Origin: Chlorokybus atmophyticus
Taxonomy: Eukaryota; Streptophyta; Chlorokybophyceae; Chlorokybales; Chlorokybaceae
DNA length: 64,000 nt
Assembly (NCBI GenBank): GCA_009103225.1
Contig: RHPI01000797.1
Coordinates: 680,689 to 744,688, forward strand
Direction: 5' to 3'
In this document: piece after piece, positions 16,669 through 28,800 of the stretch
How positions within the stretch are numbered: the first letter of the stretch is position 1
Layout: each line of letters starts with the position of its first letter
Notes under the pieces: model-generated
What the model was told of the DNA's origin: nothing
Seen by the model: the letters and a program-made list of their open reading frames with translations, nothing else
Database searches by the model: none
Translations under genes and position numbers: made by a program

Positions 16669-18933
16669 GCCGCCTCCCCACTGCGTGTGCACATGCGTGT
16701 GTGCACGGGGTGGAGGCTGAAGGTCAACCTCAGCGGGTGGCACGCATCCGGCAAACTGTTGGTCGCGCACACAGACCCATACTTTATCACACACTATGAG
16801 ATAGACGTACATACATGTACGTGCGTGCGACTGAATTGGTGCGGATGGGCCAAATTCATTGGAGGACATAATGCAGAGGGGGGCTACAGATGGCATGTGT
16901 GCTTCCTTTAGCTAACATATACATGCAACGCGGGATCGTACCATTGCCGTGCGCGTGTGCATGTGTGAGAGTAGGTGCCGTGCCTGCGTGCATGATGGGG
17001 GCGCAAGCCACTCACTTACCTTTCACTGCCACCGGTGGCGCTGGTGTTGCTGATACTACTGCAGCTGCAGCCAGGACAACCACGACTAGACCACCTTCAT
17101 GACTGTATTACGCCTCCTACCGCTGAACATCACCCAAATGGCATGCGCATGGCGCCGCCGCCGCGTCAAGGTCGTCACTTCACTCCGCGCCCCTTTGCAA
17201 AGAATGAAAGGAAGGGTTTACAGTCCGCCAAGGCGAGAAAAATATGGATTCACTGACTTCATTTGAGATGGGAGGCGTGTAGGAAGGTACTGCTGTACGG
17301 TGCAGATCAATGCAGTAATGAGTGATGGTAGAAACTCGTTCCGGATGAGGCCGATAGATTATTGCAAGTAAATCCTCGTAAACCGTAACAGAAATGTGCA
17401 GGGGCAAAGTATTGCGTGTTGCCTTGTGCGAACAAAGTCGGCGCGACGTAAGGTCGACCACATGACTGGCGAGACGTATCTGGTGACCGACCCACCGTCG
17501 TCCCAGTCACAAGCAGCGTTGTGCAACTTGCGTGGTCGGAACTTCCGGCCCGGACTGGTCAGCCCGATGTGTTGAGCTCGCAAATGTGTCCTTCTCGGCT
17601 ACACTTCGGCTACTGTACTGTACTGCACAGTAGTGTAGATGGTCGTGCCAAACAAGATGGGTGGCGGTTCCGCCGGTCAGTGCGGTTAACACAACACTAC
17701 ACTCGGTACAGCCTTACCCTGTTATAAGAATCACGTTTATCCTACAGCATTGCATTCCACTAAAGGGGTAATTCTCTTTTTGCTCTTCAAAGAATTGTAC
17801 TCTCTTAACGTTCAAGAGAACAACTATGCAATAAATGAGGGATTTTGTTGTTACCGTTATGCCACGGCATTACATGCTGACGTGGCACCTATATTTATTC
17901 ATGAAGTACACTTTAATCAAATAATGATCATATAATTTGTTTGTATCGAAAGTATGCTATTATTGAAGAGTTCCCTCGTTACAGGATTGGCCCGACTAGA
18001 ATTTTTGAGTGAATTCTTTAGTCTTATTACGTAGGAGAATATTGTCTTAAGCTGCAGTATATGCATGTAGTACGATCGGCCTTTTTAGACATCATGATCT
18101 TAACGGGGTTAATCTCTTGAACTGAAGTCTCTTAACGGTGTAAGACTGTAGTATACCTCGTTGCAGCATATGCAATGCCACTGACGCGAGGTTTAAACAT
18201 GCACCAAACATGCACACATGCAACCATGACAAGCACACAAGGTATAGCAATGCAACCACATTTATGAAAGCATGCATTATCTCATAAGCACATTTAGTTG
18301 AAGAAGCGCACACTCAACCAAGGAAGTATAGTAACAAATTGCAAACAAGCAACCCATGAAGGGTTGGGCTATGCATAGCCCACATATGTGCAAAGTGGTG
18401 GCAAAGGCATGACAGCTGTAGCAGCGTCCAGCGGCGGTGGTACCTGCAGACGCAAGAGAAGGAGGAGGAGGAGGAGGAGAAAGGTAAGTAGAGGTGAGAC
18501 CACGAGGCATGCATGGCAAGGACGACCACGACCATGACGATGGCAACGCGCAGCCCCACGAATTGCCGCCGCCGGGGGCATCTTATCTCCTGTTCACGCA
18601 ATGCACAAGCAAACTGATGCAAAGCGAAATGGCCGCAGGCGTTACGGCAGCGTAGTTATGCCATGTTGCAATACTTAGCAAGTCACAAAGTCATACAGAG
18701 CGAGTCGCACACAGTCACATACGACGGGCATTGTATGGACATGCTCCCCGCAGATCGTGCACCCATCTGTGCTCACATGTACTCATCATTCGCTGGTAAT
18801 CATAATGTGGTTTGCGATAAGACTGAACAGCTGTCGCCATGTGCCATCAACAATGAAGCCAGGCTTAGTCCACATGACAGCACGCAAGCACAAGGACAAC
18901 CGCATCTTTTATAGCCCATGCCATGCATGTTCA
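16669..18933. other. Spacer upstream of the PHO1-like gene
   Basis: No gene seen. The first part must contain the PHO1-like promoter and 5' untranslated region; it is rich in GCATGTG/CACATGC words. From about 17.7 to 18.3 kb it is AT-rich, with repeated CTCTTAA words (for example near 17800 and 18110). A short GGA tract lies near 18.47 kb. Confidence 0.55.
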
Positions 18934-19645
18934 AGCAACAAATGCATCTCCTGCAAAACGCCCTTTACATGTGCTTAACCGCATTAAACGTAAGCACTGA
19001 GATACCACCACATTAAGCTTGACATTGCGGGCAATGTTGGACTCCACATGTGGGCCCCTCATGACAGGGATGTTGGCAAACTTAGATTCTCCGGATTTGC
19101 TATATAACATGATACAGACACCCACATCAACAGTCTGAAAGATCTTCTTATCTTGATACGAGACCTGTGTGCCTTGTGCTGTCATAGCCAATGCTAGCAT
19201 GTTCTGTGGATAGATACCACCAGCCAGAGCAGTGGCAAACCAAAAACATGACATGCGCAAATGCAGGCAAATCAGCAACAAGTCATCAACATAATGGACA
19301 ATGCCAATGGCTATATACTACATTAACATTGGCCTATGCACCAAAACTTTCAACAAACGTAGCCAGTTCAACTTAACGGAGGAGGTTGTTGACAAGTTGC
19401 TGAGATAGACCCCCGCGTTGTTGCCCATCGGGATGCCTATGACTTGCTTGTGCAACCTGTCAGCTGCATCTGGGACATACAATTTGCGCACAACGTATGT
19501 CAGCAAGACATGCAAAGCATCCGGTGTGAACACTTTCATTGCCGGGCAAACTTTGCTGTTCAGCCATCCCTACAGTCTCAACTGCCCACCTATGCTCACT
19601 TTGCCATTAAGCATAGATATATGCAGAATGGTGACACATGACGAA
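18934..19645 (-). pseudogene. Decayed reverse transcriptase fragment
   Basis: Read on the minus strand from about 19645 downward, one frame gives a reverse-transcriptase core: VIGIPMGNNAGVYLSNL (the GIPMG motif before the active site), then IVHYVDDLLLI (the catalytic YVDD box), then GIYPQNMLAL, HVESNIARNV and NVVVSQCLRLMR, a downstream pattern typical of endogenous RT genes scattered through algal and animal genomes. The frame has an in-frame TAG between GIPMG and YVDD (near 19320) and another before the first block (near 19585), and no fingers domain or endonuclease is visible. It is therefore a dead, truncated copy. Whether it comes from a Penelope-like or another non-LTR element cannot be settled from this piece. 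Confidence 0.75.
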
Positions 19646-20780
19646 CTCAATCATCAACAACATCACCACAAGGCTATATGGACAAGTAGCAAGCAAGTTT
19701 GCAAGCATTCATCAAAAACCGCACACAAGTTCAATACTGACAGCCCGGCTGTAACAGTTGCAAGCAAGAACAGCAATAGCAACAGCAAAAGCAATGGGCT
19801 GGCTCGGGCCCTGAAGCATTAAACTTTGTTGAACAATTGCAAGCAATGCAAGCACGAGCGTAGAGGCAAAGGAGCAGGCTAAGGAGGAGGTAGGCAGGCA
19901 GGCACTAGCAGCGGTGAAGACCGCTGGCATATGGGACACAAGCGCCATGCGTTAGCAATTGCCAAGTGCGGACAGTGCCAGTTGTGGCGGCACTTGTGTC
20001 ATGTTGGTAAAGGACTTGAGCTAAGTTGTCTTGGGATATGAATATATGCAGGGCAATGACAGGTTGTGGGCTGGTTGCAGGCATGAGGTAGTTGGATTTG
20101 CTTGTGGAAGCATATTCAGACAATAATGTCTGTTGGGTTCTGTGATGGGAAGGTAGATGAGGAAGTTCTCAAGTGAGGGGAAGTGCATTTGGCGAGCTAT
20201 AGTCAGTGTAACCGGACATTTGTGTAACCCCGATTTGGTGGGTGTATTCGGGGCTTTTTTGGGAGTTGTGAGTGGAGAAGGACTGATGGAAGTAGTGGGC
20301 AGTCCTTGTGGCAGTCATGAGCTGATCATGGAGACAATCTACTCAATATTAAAGGCGTGGATTGGAGCTGGAGCTGGAGGAGAGCAAGTGCAAGTAGCTT
20401 TGACCATGGTCTAGTGCATTTTTAATTGGTTGTCCTAGATTAAGACATGTGTTATTGAGTTGTTCATTGTACAAGTAGTATGACTGAACAGATGTAGCTA
20501 TCTGGTCAGCAAGTTACCATACCAAGTTACAAGTGCCATACAAGTGCCACAACACCAGTGCAATACATCTTCGTGTGTTGTATGCAATTGGTGCCCTAGC
20601 TGAGATTGTTGTTGTGTGAGTGTGTGATTGGCACATACCATCGTGCCCTGCTCAGCACGTACATCTACAAGGAGGTCATCATTATCAATCTCGTATAGAC
20701 TGTTCACTTGCTAATCAGATCCAGGGACTTCGGTGGTTGGTAAGATCGGTGTGTGGTTGACGAGATAGTGAGTAGGTAGC
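19646..20780. other. Spacer between two retroelement relics
   Basis: No gene seen. The sequence is AGCAA- and CAAGCAA-rich up to about 19.9 kb. The last few hundred bases before 20781 could be the leader or 5' LTR of the gag relic, but I cannot identify LTR ends or a primer-binding site by eye. Confidence 0.45.
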
Positions 20781-22050
20781 ATGGCTAGAGTGTTTAATCT
20801 CGTAGAGGATGACACTAGCAGCACCAACACATCATTGTCATTTGGTGGGAGGCCAGGAACATTGTCGTTAAGGGAGTTTAATGTGAAGTTCAAGGCTGAG
20901 TATTTGCAATGGGAGACACGAGACCGATCATGAATAGAGGAGAAGACATTCCGACTTATCTCATGATACTTGAAGCACGAGGCATACACCGTTTCAAACG
21001 GTGCTCGTAAGTTAAGGGCAAACGTCACCGAAAGGGAGCTTGCAGCAGCTGGCACAGTGGAGGAACGCGTGTTAAGGTCGGGAGGAGCGCCGGCATCGAC
21101 AACATCAGCTATGGAGAATATCTACAAGAGGTTGAAGGAAGTATTCAAGCCCATGACAGCTGAAAAGATCAAGGAGCTGATTCTATTTCGGAGGAGAGAG
21201 GGCGAGACACCCAAGATAATGTACATGAGGATGTACCAACTGGTAAGGACACGGGGTACTCAATCTTGAAGGACAAGGCAGCCGCGATCATCTATGTGGA
21301 GCAGCTGGAGCGACACCTATTAAAGGAGGCGAAGATTGCTATGGCGGGACAAGGATTGTTGAAGGAGTACTCGTTGCAACATGCGTTTGAGATGGCGGAA
21401 GCGGTGCAGCACGCGGTGGAGTATTAGAGGACTATCCTAGCTCTGAACACAGGGGAGACCAGAAACAAGGACATGAAGTAACCACTGACGATCACGGTGA
21501 GGGTGGTGATGGCGATGACGACACCAACGGGGCGGAGCTGCTACACGTGCGGTGCAGCCGACCACATTCAACGCGATTGTCCGAGGAGGGGCAGCAGCTC
21601 AAGGGAGGCTCAAGTTGATCGGTGTGGACACTGCGGGAAGACAGGCCACATGATGGATGAGTGTTGGAGCAAGCATCCGGAGCTGAGACCAAGTGCGGGA
21701 CGAAGACGAGCGGGGCGGATGCCGATGCAGCAGGTGATGATGGCGCGAGGGAGTGCCGCGGACACGACGCCGACGATGGAGGCAGTCACGACCAGCAACG
21801 AGGCTTCGGCGGAGGCCGCGGTGTTGCGCCACGCAGTGAAGGAGTTGAAGGCGGCTTTGGAGCAGCTGCAGACGCGGATGCAAGGCATGCCATTCGAGTA
21901 CGAAGCTTACTTGGTGTGGCTAACACGGCGCGCAGCTGACGCGGTTGGCGAGCTCGTGCCCGACAAGGGGGGTGACTGCAACACGCGCGAGGAGCTTGTT
22001 CGGACCAGCACGGAGGTGTTGAAGGTTGAGGAAAAAGTGCAGGTGTGTCA
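20781..22050 (+). pseudogene. Retrotransposon gag relic with two zinc knuckles
   Basis: An ATG at 20781 opens a frame beginning MARVFNLVEDD that continues, across two in-frame TGA codons (near 20931 and 20964), into a charged helical gag-like region up to about 21265. After a frameshift near 21240 the continuation (KAAAIIYVEQLERHLL, then LQHAFEMAEAVQHAVEY) meets TAG near 21427 and TAA near 21478. It then carries two CCHC knuckles, CYTCGAADHIQRDC and CGHCGKTGHMMDEC, and an Ala/Glu-rich helix. This is the gag organisation of LTR retrotransposons (Ty3 or Ty1 type). No protease, integrase or reverse transcriptase follows, so the copy is truncated as well as mutated. The codon after the second knuckle reads on without stops to 22354, but the gag-like composition fades near 22050. 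Confidence 0.75.
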
Positions 22051-23770
22051 TGTGAAGACCATAACTACCCCACCGTGTTGGTCATGCATGCACTTCCAGT
22101 GGCAGATGCAATCACCTGCACAACGGCCTTTGATCAGCGGCCCGATCCTTGGCGCGGCAGCAACAGCGGCAGCAGACTCAACGGACTCCCCCTTCTCCTC
22201 CGCCCACGTCACCGCCTCCACCCACAACTGCGTCGCACATCCGGCTGCGACTGTGTTGTTAGGGTGTGCGCCCATTGGCGCGCAGCATGCATGCGCACTG
22301 CACGCCGCACTTCCTTTCGCAATGCCATCACTGCGTCGTGTGCGTCACGTGTGATGCATGGTGTGAACATGCATGTTGTGAACAGCCTCGTACTTATCCT
22401 GTACACAGCCTCGTGCTTATTCTGTACATTGTCTGCAAACCATTCATGCTGGCTCAGCAGCATACCCCTTCTATACAATGCCGAGTGCAATTGCCACGCA
22501 TAGTACCAGGCACGGCATGCAAGCATGCATTGCGCCAGTGCTCGAGCCAAAGATGTAACAGAAGGCAACTTACGAGGCTAGCCTCGCGCAATGGCATTGA
22601 CAACTATGTGCACAAAGGCATAAGCACCCAACCCCACCACCCAACCCCACCAGCAGCACCTAACTGCCACCAACCTCTGACTGCCAACGCCACCACTACC
22701 ACCCTGCACTGTGCGGTGCAGTGCTGACGTTGGCACTGCACCGCAAGGATTGGGGTAGAGTACCGGCCAAGGAAGCAGCATGAGCTGCAGAGCGGAGAGT
22801 GGCGGGAGAGAGGGAGAGCAGGAGGGAGTCGTCGTGTTTGCTGTGGACTTGCTTGCCGTTAACACCAGCGACTAACAGCAGCCCATGTGGGCATGTGCAT
22901 GCATGTCTAACGGGGAAGGCTAGTTGGTGTAGAGTAGCGTAGTAGAATAGCCCGGTGGCAACAACGGTGAGATGTATACTAATGTGAGCGACATGCTAGA
23001 GTGATATGCTTATTGCATGCGTGTGCACAACAGCGCGTCATATATATCCTGTACACTTCAAGCCAGGTCCCGAGTTCCCGAGTTTGGTTTGTGCATGCTT
23101 ATGGATTGTGAGAGAACACAAGTGCAAGGGTAATTGTCAGCACATCTAACTTGCGGTAGCCCAAGTTTTGCACCATTCTTGCTCAAATACTGTGTCCTTG
23201 TACTTGTGTTGGTGTGCGACACACTACCAAGCATGTCTGGTTGCGTGTATGCGTATGTGCTAGCATCATTGCACCACTTGCTTTCGCACACAACCACTTA
23301 TCCAGCGACTCCACCAGGTTACTTTACCCTCCAGTCTTATCAACAGCCTTGCATTTTTGGTGTGCCGGTAAGGTCGTGGCAGCAGCCTTGTTGATGCAGG
23401 TGCCATTACGCCTCAGTGCTGATTTGAGCTGGCTTGAGGCACGAGGCGCATGCATGGGACAGGCCATGAACATGCGTATGCCTTGGTCAGGCTCCAGGAC
23501 GCTGTAATCGCTGGCGCTCCAACTCCAGCTGTGACAACACCGTTGTCAGAAGCAATGGAAGTAACAATGCAGCATGTGAACATAGTTGAACGAACTGCTG
23601 ACCAGCCAAAGGAAAGCGTTCTGGCCGCACCACACAATCATCCACCAACGCATAGTTGCGATGAGCAAAGGCACATCAAGCAACATGTCAACCGTTCCTC
23701 TGTGCAACTAATGCTCTTTTGCAAGCACTTGCTGCATGCAAACAAGCGCGCAAAATGCGACTGAAGAAGG
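22051..23770. other. Spacer after the gag relic
   Basis: No gene seen. The first part is a continuation of the gag frame without recognisable motifs. The rest is unique, slightly CA/TG-rich sequence with CCACCCAACCCCAC words near 22.63 kb. Pol genes expected after gag are absent. Confidence 0.5.
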
Positions 23771-25255
23771 CTACAACCCAGCTCTACATCTGTTCAAATC
23801 AACGTTCAGAAACACTGCACTCAAGCGTTGGTGTTTATGAAGACTGGTCCAACTCAAGCAGCCACGTGCTGGTTGCTTGATAGATAGAGAACTTGCTAAC
23901 ACCTGCTCGAGAAGAATGATCCAAACCAAGACCCATGCATCGCAACGGGCAGTTTGTGGTGTGACAGACCAATGAATACATGCTAGCTGCTGCTGCTTCT
24001 GCATATTCATTCCCACTTACCACTTTTCGCACACGCGCCAGAGTGCCGGACGGCCCTCCAGAGCACGACTCGGCTGTGTACGGGCTCTGAATGCGCACCT
24101 CGTCCATGACCACTATGGTGGTCTGCTCCCAACGCACTGGCAGACTACCACCACACGCAACAAACCTCAGCCGGCATGCATGCGCACAACTAGGGACATG
24201 ACACACACATACGCGTGCGCGCGCATGCAGGCACTCTCCAAGTTATCCAACAACGCAAGAAAGCAAGATCTTGCTGTTGGTTGCACTTACGTCTTTGACA
24301 ATGCGTCAAAAACCTCTTGCGCTTCTGACGTTACATTGACACCAAAACGCTCCGCCTCCACCTCTGCTTGCCTGCAAGTAAGGTACAGCATCCTCAGCAT
24401 CACTAGGGCCAATCAAATGCTCCAACACAAGAATATAAGCCGCAGTCACTCCATGCAAGGCTTCAAGACTTGCATGAACTTCATTTACACAGACTGTTGG
24501 TTTGCGCCTAGTCATATTTATCATGCGTTGCAAACTCTCTTGCTAGCTAGGCATGACGTGCAAACAAACCAACATGATACGTATCGATGGTACATATTGC
24601 TGTTTATGCAAATATTATATTAAGATACGCACCTCACAGCAGCTTTTTCCCGCTGACGCAACCTGTTTATGTCCATAGCAGGGACCCGCAAGTTGACGGG
24701 CTCCACTGGCGCGGACAGCATGGTCACCTCCTTAATGAAGTTCGCCTTGAGTATGCGCATGTTTTTTGTGCCGGGCTTGCTGCCTGCATCCTGTGCTGTG
24801 GCAGTTAAGGGCATACACGCACAACGGCGCTGAAGGGCTTGTGCTGGACAGTGGAGCTTGCAAGAGAGAGACAGCAGCAACTCAACTGCAACCCGTTTAG
24901 CCTGAAAACAGTCTGGTATTCCTCTTGCGCAGCATCAGCCCCATCAATGCATCTTGTATACTGCAACACGAAGTGTGTGTGTTCTAGACGAGTGCGCCAA
25001 GCTACAAGCTACAAGTGGAACTTGCCACTACTGACGTCAGATATGACAAGCAGAAAACATGGCTGGCAAGCATGTGCATGATCTTAATGAGCGTAGGGCA
25101 CAAAAACGGATCTACTGTAAAGGGCGGATATGAAGCACAAGGCAGTTGGTGGACTTGTCGAAGGTGAAGACTTCCCCCTGGATGTCGTCGCCCAGGGTGG
25201 TCTTGACGGCCACCCTGCAGCCCACCATCCAGTCTCCTCCAGCTCCAGCCTCCAT
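23771..25255 (-). CDS. LSM12: LSM12-family protein
   Basis: Five exons: 25255-25132, 24792-24633, 24371-24291, 24144-24021 and a terminal exon beginning near 23898. LSM12 proteins pair an N-terminal Lsm fold with a C-terminal AD domain and act in mRNA metabolism. Seen: GCRVAVKTTLGDDIQGEVFTFDKS (Lsm strand pattern, split here across words), then TKNMRILKANFIKEV, then the AD domain with RLRQREKAAVRQAEVEAER, GVNVTSEAQEVFDALSKT, TTIVVMDEVRIQSPY and a closing ARVRKV. The first intron looks like a U12 AT-AC intron, listed separately; only that joint restores the frame (LVLQDAGSKPG). The last exon is unsure: one acceptor reads to a stop at 23771, another gives only about a dozen residues ending in AA. 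The Lsm-to-AD core is firm. The gene is head-to-head with the AP-4 mu gene, with 552 bp between the start codons. Confidence 0.87.
24793..25131 (-). other. Probable U12-type AT-AC intron in LSM12
   Basis: On the minus strand the first LSM12 intron begins ATATCC at 25131, directly after codons for CLVL plus one base. It ends CAGCAC at 24793, directly before AG-GAT-GCA. The sequence CCCTTAACT, close to the U12 branch-site consensus, lies with its adenosines at 24805-24806, about 12 nt from the acceptor. No GT or GC donor in this stretch keeps the frame and the expected LVLQ-DAGSK join. The donor departs from consensus after position six (GCC in place of TTT). Confidence 0.65.
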
Positions 25256-25807
25256 CCTCCCCGCCTTCAGCACGTCTTTTGCCAATTAACCCCTGTGCTC
25301 AGGCTGCTGGGTTCTGGTTGCTCAATTCAACGCTGCGCCGCACCCCGCCAGCAGCCTGCTTGATGAGGCCACCTCCGTCAGGCCGCAGCGTCCGCCTTCT
25401 CCACGCCTCCGGCTCCGACGCTTCCCTCCCATCCCGATGTGGGGGGGAACCGGGAAGGGGGGGATCCAACAACCACTGAAACAACCCTTTCCTCCCTTAC
25501 CTCGCCCGCCACGCCCCCGCCCACATCGCCACCCACGCCGCCGTCCCGTTGCTTTGGCGCCAAAGACCCTAGCACACAAACAGACGCCGGTTAGCGCACG
25601 GCTAAGGCTTAACCGCCATTCTCTGCTGGATTGCGCGTTTTCACAGTCAATTGCGGCGTCCAATTTGCAATACCGTTCAAAGTCAAAGTTAGTTGACAGC
25701 AGTTGTGAGGACCACTACGGCTGGGGCACAGGCGGCGGCGGCAGAGGAGGAGGAGGCGGAGGTGGACGGGGAGGTAGAGGAGGAGCTGGTCGTGCAAGAG
25801 GTCACGG
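25256..25807. promoter_or_regulatory. Divergent LSM12/AP4M1 intergenic region
   Basis: The 552 bp between the two start codons must contain both promoters and both 5' leaders. It is GC-rich, with a G7 run near 25441, CCGCC-rich sequence at 25500-25550 and a purine tract (GGCGGC then GGAGGA) at 25730-25790 just before the AP-4 start. I see no TATA box on either strand. A TTAACCGCC word lies at about 25608. Confidence 0.5.
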
Positions 25808-28800
25808 ATGGCGTCCGCCTCCGTGATCTCGCAGTTCTTCATTCTTTCACCGCGTGGCGACACCATCATCTCCCGAGACTGTAAGCAAGCTGCACTGTTC
25901 ACATCTTTCAAGCTTGTAATGGAATAGCAAACCTTGACGCTGCTTTCTTTTTATCCAGAAAGGCTATAGTATAATTCGCGCAAAAGCCATGCACAGCATC
26001 ATGGAAATGGACACTGTTGTCTTCGTCTGCTCAGTCATTAGTGCTGTCAGGACTTCATGCGTCACAGTGATCATTCAGTTTTGATTTGCGATAGGCTGTT
26101 TGGTTGATGGGCATTGCTGTGTCAACACTTTGGGTTCATCTGCTGTATTCAAGGATGCAACTGTGCCAATGATACTGCATGAGACTGTGCCTTGAATTTG
26201 TTGCAAACTGGGTGAGTGTCTGTGCATTGTTGGCGATCGCAGGTCATGTTTGGTTACTCTGATCATGACGACACAACTATGCTGTTGTGCTTTTGCTAAT
26301 AGCTCAAGTGGTGCATCCGCTTGGCAATTGTTGTATCATCCTTCCTCACCCAACTCAGTACTTTTACTGCATGCATAGCAACTATCATCCCCCACAACAG
26401 ATAGAGGGGACATCCCGCGCTCAAGCTCCGAAGTCTTTTTCCGCAAAGTCAAGTTTTGGCACGCTGACACCGGCGAAGAAGCCCCACCCGTCTTTGTAAG
26501 CGTCACTTTGCATGCATTCACGTAGCTGTCAGTGCATGCATGTCTCTCTGTGTGTGCACTCGCATGTGGGTGTTTGCAAGCGTACTCTGTACACATGTGT
26601 GCGCACAACGCGTGCGTACATGTCTTTGTGTTGATGTGCGCGCATGCACATGTGCGTACGTCAACTCCAAGTGCCTGTGTACCCAGCGGATACACAGGTG
26701 CCTGTGTGTACGCTCGTAGACAAGCACGTGTATGTTGACTCGTTGTTAAGTCGCCTTGTAAGTCTTTTATCCTTTTCATGAGCAGATTGTGGATGGCGTG
26801 CACTACCTGCACGTGAAGTTGTCCAACTTGTTGCTCGCGGCCACAACGCGGGCCAACGTGTCTCCGTCGCTGATTCTGGAGCTGCTCAACCGCATGGCTG
26901 GTGTCATCAAAGACTACTGCGGGGTCCTCTCCGAAGACGCCATCCGCAACAACTTCGTGCTGGTGTACGAGCTTCTTGACGAGATCATCGTGAGTGAGTT
27001 TTACCACTTGCATGGCAGTGTCTTGTTCATCTTGCAGCAACTCTGACAGCGACTAGGACTTGTGCTGTAATGTTCGCACAATCTATCCTAATCATCTAGT
27101 TGGGGATTGCAAGTGAGGGCGTGTGTGTATGGCAGTCGCTGCACACAATGCAAAGGGTTATATTAGGCTGGTCAGTGTATGTTGTGGAACATGGCTGTTC
27201 GTATCATATGATGGGTTGTTTGTGATTAGACGAGGTGACGCTATCCATTGCTAACTATTCACTGCTGACTGATGAGAAATTATAGCAAGCAGTGCTGTAT
27301 GTTTGATGTGGGTATGTGTGCCGCAGGATTTTGGGTACCCGCAGACGACTTCAACAGAGGCGCTCAAGGCATACGTGTTCAACGAGCCCGTGCCAGCAGA
27401 GCCCCCTCCTAAGCTGCCCGCCGCTGCGGCAGGCATATTCAATGTACAGCTGGCTTTTGTGTATCACCGAATGAAAACACTTCTTGCGTGCATTCTTACT
27501 GGACACTTTCGGCCCTTTTCTAATTTTTATCCTGTTTGTCAGCAATTGAAAAACAGAGCGCCGGTGACGGCCGTGACCAAGTCGGTCATCGCCAACGAGC
27601 CTTCGGGGAAGAAGCGGGAGGAGATCTTTGTCGATGTCATCGAGAGACTTTCCATCACATTCAACTCTTCAGTACGGACACTTGCAAACCTCATGTGTGC
27701 ATATATGTACTACAAACCTTGTGAGTATGTCACCAAGCCCTCTGTCCATGCAGGGCTACATTATGACATCGGAAGTGGACGGGATGATACAGATGAAGAG
27801 CTATCTCTCCGACAACCCTGAAGTCAGGATCGCTTTGAACGACGACCTCGTGGTTGGGAAGTCATCGCGAGGTTAGAGTTGTTTTCTTTCCGGCAGCACA
27901 ACCTGCTTGACACAAGCACACGTAGCCAACACATGTGCGGTGGTTGCTTGGCTCCTGCTTTGCCCAATTGCTCTGTTATTAACATATTGCGCCATCTAAG
28001 GGCGTCCAGGTACTACATAATGTAGTGGCCAAGTACTCAAGTTGAGTGCCTAGTAAAGTTGGCTTACACAGTTTATGTTGTGGAAGTGCTTGTTGTCAAC
28101 TCCCACTTGCAGAGTCTATGTGACCAATTAGTAAGCGTGCAGGTGCTCAGGTTCTCACCTAAGTCAGTGTAGGGTACAGGAGTTACTGAACATCAACATA
28201 GTATATGTGTAATTCAGTGTGTTGATGAGTACGCAACAGGATAGAGCTCTAGCCCAACCAACGTTATTGTGTGGACAGGGCCTGCGTGGAGTTCGGCTGG
28301 AGGGGTTGTGGCGCTTGACGACTGCAATTTTCATGAAAGCGTGCGTCTGGATAGCTTTGAAACCGAACGAATTATCGCTCTGGTATGCCTCAACTGCCCA
28401 CAGTGGCCCCCTGCTCTGTGAGTAGCAGATGGCGTTCTGCTGATTGCATATAATGCTTGCTTTGCATCAGTACCCACCCGATGGAGAGTTTGCCGTAATG
28501 AACTACCGCATCACGCAAGAGGTGAAGCCGCCGTTTAGGATATACCCTCATATAACCGAGGCGGGCGACTTCAAGGTACAGGAATGTAGTTTCGTTTGTC
28601 TTTGGTGGTGCGCGTTGACTTGGTAGCGCAGCATTCAGCTCACATTGCGCTGTTCGCCTCAGTTTGATGTGGTGATCACCCTGCAAGCAGACTTTCCCTC
28701 CGCACACGCAGCTGCTGGCGTGATTGTGCGCATACCCATGCCCAAGACCACAACAAGGTGGATTAAGATGGCAATGCAAAGTATGGGCTTGGAACAGCCG

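Noticed and set aside
20931-20966. In-frame TGA codons in the gag relic as evidence of a variant genetic code
   Set aside because: The same relic also has TAG, TAA and a frameshift, and all the intact genes here use TGA, TAA and TAG only as stops.
25437-25826. Plus-strand Pro/Arg/Gly-rich frame before AP4M1
   Set aside because: Composition follows the GC-rich promoter and purine tract; the conserved AP-4 mu start lies at 25808 in a different reading context.
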